A DNA stretch of 64,000 nucleotides from contig OX336348.1 in assembly GCA_946902875.1 (NCBI GenBank), positions 13,479,741-13,543,740 of the forward strand, written 5' to 3'. Under the pieces are notes generated by a model. That model had not been told where the DNA came from. It saw only the letters and a program-made list of their open reading frames with translations, and made no database searches. Positions within the stretch are counted from its first letter, which is position 1. The number at the start of each line of letters is the position of its first letter. The translations under genes and the position numbers were made by a program. Below are positions 60,630 through 64,000 of this stretch, piece after piece. Origin of the DNA: Nematopogon swammerdamellus (lineage: Eukaryota > Arthropoda > Insecta > Lepidoptera > Adelidae).

Positions 60630-61101
60630 GGGTTACCATTTCGAAATTTGAAAAATCGTGACATAAAGCCGGGCTTTTCATAAAAAGTTCAGACATTTTA
60701 GTCACAAAATGAAATAATAAATCTCACAAAGTTGATTATTTTAAGTTAAGATGAGACTAACTAGTTGAATTAATAGTAAGTACATTTTATTTTTATTAAG
60801 TAATTTAATGCGAAAATTAAACTCATTAAAATTGTTTCAACCTAAGTAAAAAATCCGGACAAATTAAAAAAATCCGAACAAAGTCCGGACATGTCCGGAC
60901 AAATGTATAGGTCGTTCGTTCTAACGTGAGGCGTACAAATACATGCACGCATGACGGTGAGCATAAAATTCTGCAAGTGTAGTAGTGCTCATGGCCATGT
61001 ATAGGTGCATGTCAAGCATTTGCATTAGAGAAATGTATTTGTGTAATACATGTATTCGCCTCAGCGGTTAGGCCGTCCATGCTATAGACGGATGGTAACC
61101 C
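60630..61101. mobile_element. MITE, GGGTTACCAT family
   Basis: TA GGGTTACCAT ... ATGGTAACCC TA with ACATGTCCGGACAAA words inside. 60905-61045 is a reverse copy of part of the 46517-46770 element, so another insertion or shared ancestry is present. Confidence 0.6.
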
Positions 61102-61103
61102 TA

Positions 61104-61965
61104 TCCACGGGTGCATAGAGACGACAGGGATGTTCGGTGAAACCTAAGAGCAAGAAAACACTACAGTTAGCTCTTAGAGTGAAACGCAATATGTACGTAA
61201 GATTGAAATAGCCATTTGCTGAAATGAAAGCTAATAAATCTAAATGGAATGGAATTAGGCCTTGCTTGGCGGAACGAAATGGGCGTAAACGGGTGCGTAT
61301 AGCGATATATGACTTTTTTATTTGTCTTTCCGTTTACCATTCTTTACTCACTGAACCGGACCGGACCAGGTGATAACGGCATGTACTACCTGGTTATTTA
61401 AAGAAATGGATTGTAAATGGCGGCGCTCCTATTTGCCTCTCGCTCACAGAGTATTGCCGTCTGAATAAAATAAAGCAATTGTTCCAAGACAAAAATGTGC
61501 AAATAAAAAAATATATACTATGCAAAAAAATGTGCATGCAGACTGTTCAGCAATGATGTTTTAAAGGTATAGATAGATTCAGCGTTCTATACAATTTGGT
61601 ATTCAATAAAAACATTGCCATCTAGCGGTAAACTAATGCAACGCTTTGTGAAGTAGTATGCTGGGCAAGGGCCGCGCTGTTGAAGTGAAGGATAACTAGA
61701 GTACCTATGTATTACAGACGAACGTTCGGCGAACGGTTGTCGGCCCGTTCGGAGATTTGTAAATATTTTGGAAATTACGTGATATACGTGCAATTATTTG
61801 TGATATGTGATGCCATCATCCTTGTTTCTCTTCCCGGTACGAGTTTTACAGTGTCGCAAGGGACACGTAGGCATTATATTTGTAGAAAACTACGATCGAC
61901 GCGCCTGCGCTCGCCGAGCGTGCGAGCGTGCGACTGAAAGACCGTCAACTCGAGATGCACCATTT
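61104..61965. other. Sequence without recognised feature
   Basis: Several short overlapping open frames, none with recognisable motifs. Confidence 0.35.
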
Positions 61966-61967
61966 GG

Positions 61968-62028
61968 CATCAAATACGCTCGATTGGTTTCAACTGACAT
62001 AGTTGAAACCAATCGAGCGTATTTGATG
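61968..62028. repeat. Perfect 28-bp hairpin
   Basis: CATCAAATACGCTCGATTGG + TTTCAACT pairs exactly with AGTTGAAA + CCAATCGAGCGTATTTGATG around the 5-base loop GACAT. No target duplication or family evident. Confidence 0.85.
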
Positions 62029-62109
62029 TGAGTCTATTAATATATAATAAGTCAATGCTGTACAGGTGTAAAACGCCGACATTTTCTATCCTTTTCTTTA
62101 AATAACCAG

Positions 62110-62325
62110 GTTATATTTTGCCGCCCTAAAAGTGTGGATTTTGGTATGCGATTTCAAATTTGGAACGCCAACGATTTCGAAAAAACGATTGAAATGATTC
62201 TCGAAGACGAGCTGAACTGTGAAATAAAATGTAAAATTAATATTAGAGAAATTAGCTCAGTAAGTTTTAATTGTAAAGTGAGTTTAAAAATAAATTTTAT
62301 TAAGAGTTCCGATGTTCCTTTATGA
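62110..62325 (+). CDS. Hypothetical terminal exon or ORF
   Basis: AATAACCAG|GTTATATTTTG could be an acceptor; the open frame runs RPKSVDFGMRFQIWNANDFE, KTIEMILEDELNCEIKCKI, NIREISSVSFNCKVSLKIN to a TGA. A mixed hydrophobic/charged pattern looks protein-like. No family recognised, no paralogue in the window. It could be a 3' exon of a neighbouring gene or chance. Confidence 0.25.
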   Translation, partial: VIFCRPKSVDFGMRFQIWNANDFEKTIEMILEDELNCEIKCKINIREISSVSFNCKVSLKINFIKSSDVPL

Positions 62326-62689
62326 CAATACCTACGTATTTCTAAGTAGATTGTAGGATGTGCATGTAATAATATTATGTAAGAAATGTAATTAATAAGA
62401 TATTGTAGGATTATAATATTGTATGTGTTTAGAATAATCCTGACGGTATAAGTTGAATGTAAAACTTAAAATAGTGATTACCAATTTGAAATTTGTAGAA
62501 ATTGTTTTCAATTCCAACTCTAATTAGGAGCATCTTCGGACACCTTACGCAAAAAAAATTTTTTTTTTTTTTCAGTGTCAGATGGAATTTTTATGAATTA
62601 TTAAAATTTAGATAAATATATGGGTAAATTTCGGCATTTGATTTCGTCGATAAAATCTGTAATGAGGAAATACGACATAAACCAAGGTA

Positions 62690-62925
62690 GGACACTGCTG
62701 AGAAAATTAGCAAACTTAAGTGGCAATGGGCTGGGCACAACTGTCGCCGACTCGATAGCCGCCGATGAGACGGCCGCTGGAATGGAGGCCACGCACATGC
62801 AAACGTAGCGTGGACAAGACGACCTGAAAAAGGTAACCTGGATGGATGAGTAGAGCGGATGACCGCGTGTGGAGGCGCGCCTTGGGTGAGGGCTATGTCC
62901 AGCAATGGATCGAGAGTATATTATA
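62690..62925 (+). pseudogene. RTE-clade LINE C-terminal fragment
   Basis: LRKLANLSGNGLGTTVADS-type sequence aligns, with frameshifts, to the KLKWQWAGH...RRxDSR pattern; then WRPRTCKRSVD and LGEGYVQQWI-like ends (GAGGGCTATGTCCAGCAATG). Same family as 24862-25500 but more decayed. Confidence 0.6.
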
Positions 62926-63154
62926 ATAAACAACCGAGAAGCAATATATAAATAAGAATGTACATATATGTAGTAATATATTGGTATACTTACACAGGCA
63001 ATTATGTGAAAAATCTCTTAAATATATTTTTTTTTTAATCTTCCATTTTCATAGAAGCATTGTCATAATTTAAGACCGTGACAAACCCCAACGACCTTGA
63101 GCATTCGGGAATTTCCAATTCCAAATTATTTTAGTTTATGTACTTACCACTTTT

Positions 63155-63560
63155 TAGGTCTCCATATCCCGTACGGAAGCCTCCGCCGTCTGTCGTCCGT
63201 CCGTCCGTTCGTCTGTCCGAGGGCTGTATCTCTTGAACCGTAATAGGTAGCCCGTTGAAACTTTCACAGAATATGTGTTACTATGGCGGATATAACAAGA
63301 AATAAGAAAATGTTAAAAATGAAGGGGGGCTCCCGTACAACAAACGTATAATAAAATCGATTAGTCACACTATTGAATAATAGATGGCGCCACAGGCTTT
63401 TATACACTGCATTGTTATAGCCGCTCAATTGCCAACGACCTCATTGAGGTGCTGTCATTTTCCCACCGTAAATTGCCATCGACGTCATTGAGGCTTCTCT
63501 CCGATCGTCCTACGTCCTCCGCGCGCGAATAAAACTCGCACTTGACAGATTTTTATAAAC
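63155..63560 (-). repeat. D3 element with insertion
   Basis: TTTTTAGGTCTCCATATCCC, GATGGCGCCACAGGCTTTTA, then about 100 bases not in the 35097 copy (TTGCCAACGACCTCATTGAG twice-like), then CGCGCGCGAATAAAACTCGC and ACAGATTTTTATAAAC. Confidence 0.75.
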
Positions 63561-64000
63561 CTCTAACTAAATAGACTATCGATGAAAACTAAAATAAAAG
63601 GTTACATTTTCAATAATAATGACGCTGACGCGATGTCGCGATGACGCGAGTTTAACATTTTTTACCCACCTAAAAAAGTGCCAAGCGCCGCTAAAGAAGA
63701 TTTCACTTCAAAAATAGGTACTTACGTAAGCAAAGATAGGTAGATAGGTGCATTAAGGTACGTATGGTTAATTACGTCGATAATTTCGTGCAGGCATTTT
63801 TTTTTGTTTTTTATTTTTATCTCCTGTCGTGGTTACAATAATACAATTTCAACAAGCCAGTTTTCTCAGTGCTGTGTGACTTTTGCATAAGTGGTATTGT
63901 AAAATTTTAATAATACACACATTCGTACTTTTTTTTTATACTAAATTTTACTCATTATATAAAAAAAACCAACAATCCACATTGTTGGTAAAAAGGAACC
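63561..64000. other. AT-rich sequence without recognised feature
   Basis: No ORF, repeat end or RNA signature recognised up to the window end. Confidence 0.4.

Overview
This is a window of an insect nuclear genome, most likely a moth or butterfly. It is AT-rich and intron-bearing, it is saturated with short interspersed repeats of lepidopteran type, it carries an interstitial (TTAGG)n tract (the insect telomere motif), and it holds fragments of several insect LINE clades. There is no bacterial-style gene organisation, and one 200-base assembly gap lies at 54652-54851.

One real gene spans most of the window on the + strand: a group III (bee-venom-fold) secreted phospholipase A2. I assign four exons to it from splice sites, phase and protein motifs: an N-terminal pro-region exon (3971-4396), two alternative-looking catalytic exons (A, 7565-7786; B, 17293-17517) and a C-terminal exon with the stop codon (58687-58879). 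All junctions are phase 2, and both catalytic exons are multiples of three, so A, B or both can join the flanking exons in frame. No extra N- or C-terminal exon was seen between A and B. This looks like a duplicated, possibly mutually exclusive, catalytic exon. Joining the pro-region exon to either A or B creates a furin-type site (RKRR or RRKR) at the junction. Exons encoding the start and signal peptide lie upstream of the window. The last intron is 41,169 bases.

Nearly everything else is mobile-element sequence inside or around these introns. Family names used below are local. S1 is a SINE with a Leu/Ser-type tRNA head. S2 is a SINE whose head combines tRNA A and B boxes with a 5S-rRNA control region. 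C is a repeat carrying TGTCGTAAAAGGCGACTAAG. S3 is the C 5' module joined to the S2 core. D is a repeat with ends GGCCAAGTGCGAGTC and TACGGAACCCTAAAA and an internal GACA/GACG microsatellite (D2 and D3 are variants). E begins GCTTTTGCCCGCGGCTTCGC. F is a repeat of about 330 bp. H begins ACCGACTTCAAAAAAAGG. J is a non-LTR retrotransposon present as C-terminal pieces.

Region by region: 1-3.9 kb is SINEs, a D foldback and a 46-bp-arm hairpin. 4-17.5 kb holds the first three exons, nested TTAA-flanked MITEs, and S1/S2/S3/D copies. 17.6-19.2 kb is a 20-bp-based array split by a J LINE. 19.5-39 kb is E, hAT, RTE, C and D copies plus several tandem arrays (57, 104, 64, 50 and 41 bp). 40-41.8 kb is a 5'-truncated LINE with an open reverse transcriptase frame. 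42-54 kb is nested S3-in-E, S1-in-D-in-hAT-in-S2, and Harbinger-like MITEs with clean target duplications. 55-58.65 kb is a four-level nest (retroelement ORF, hAT, mariner-like foldback, composite SINE) ending 36 bp before the last PLA2 exon. 59-64 kb is F with hAT and Harbinger insertions, LINE tails and one unidentified short ORF.
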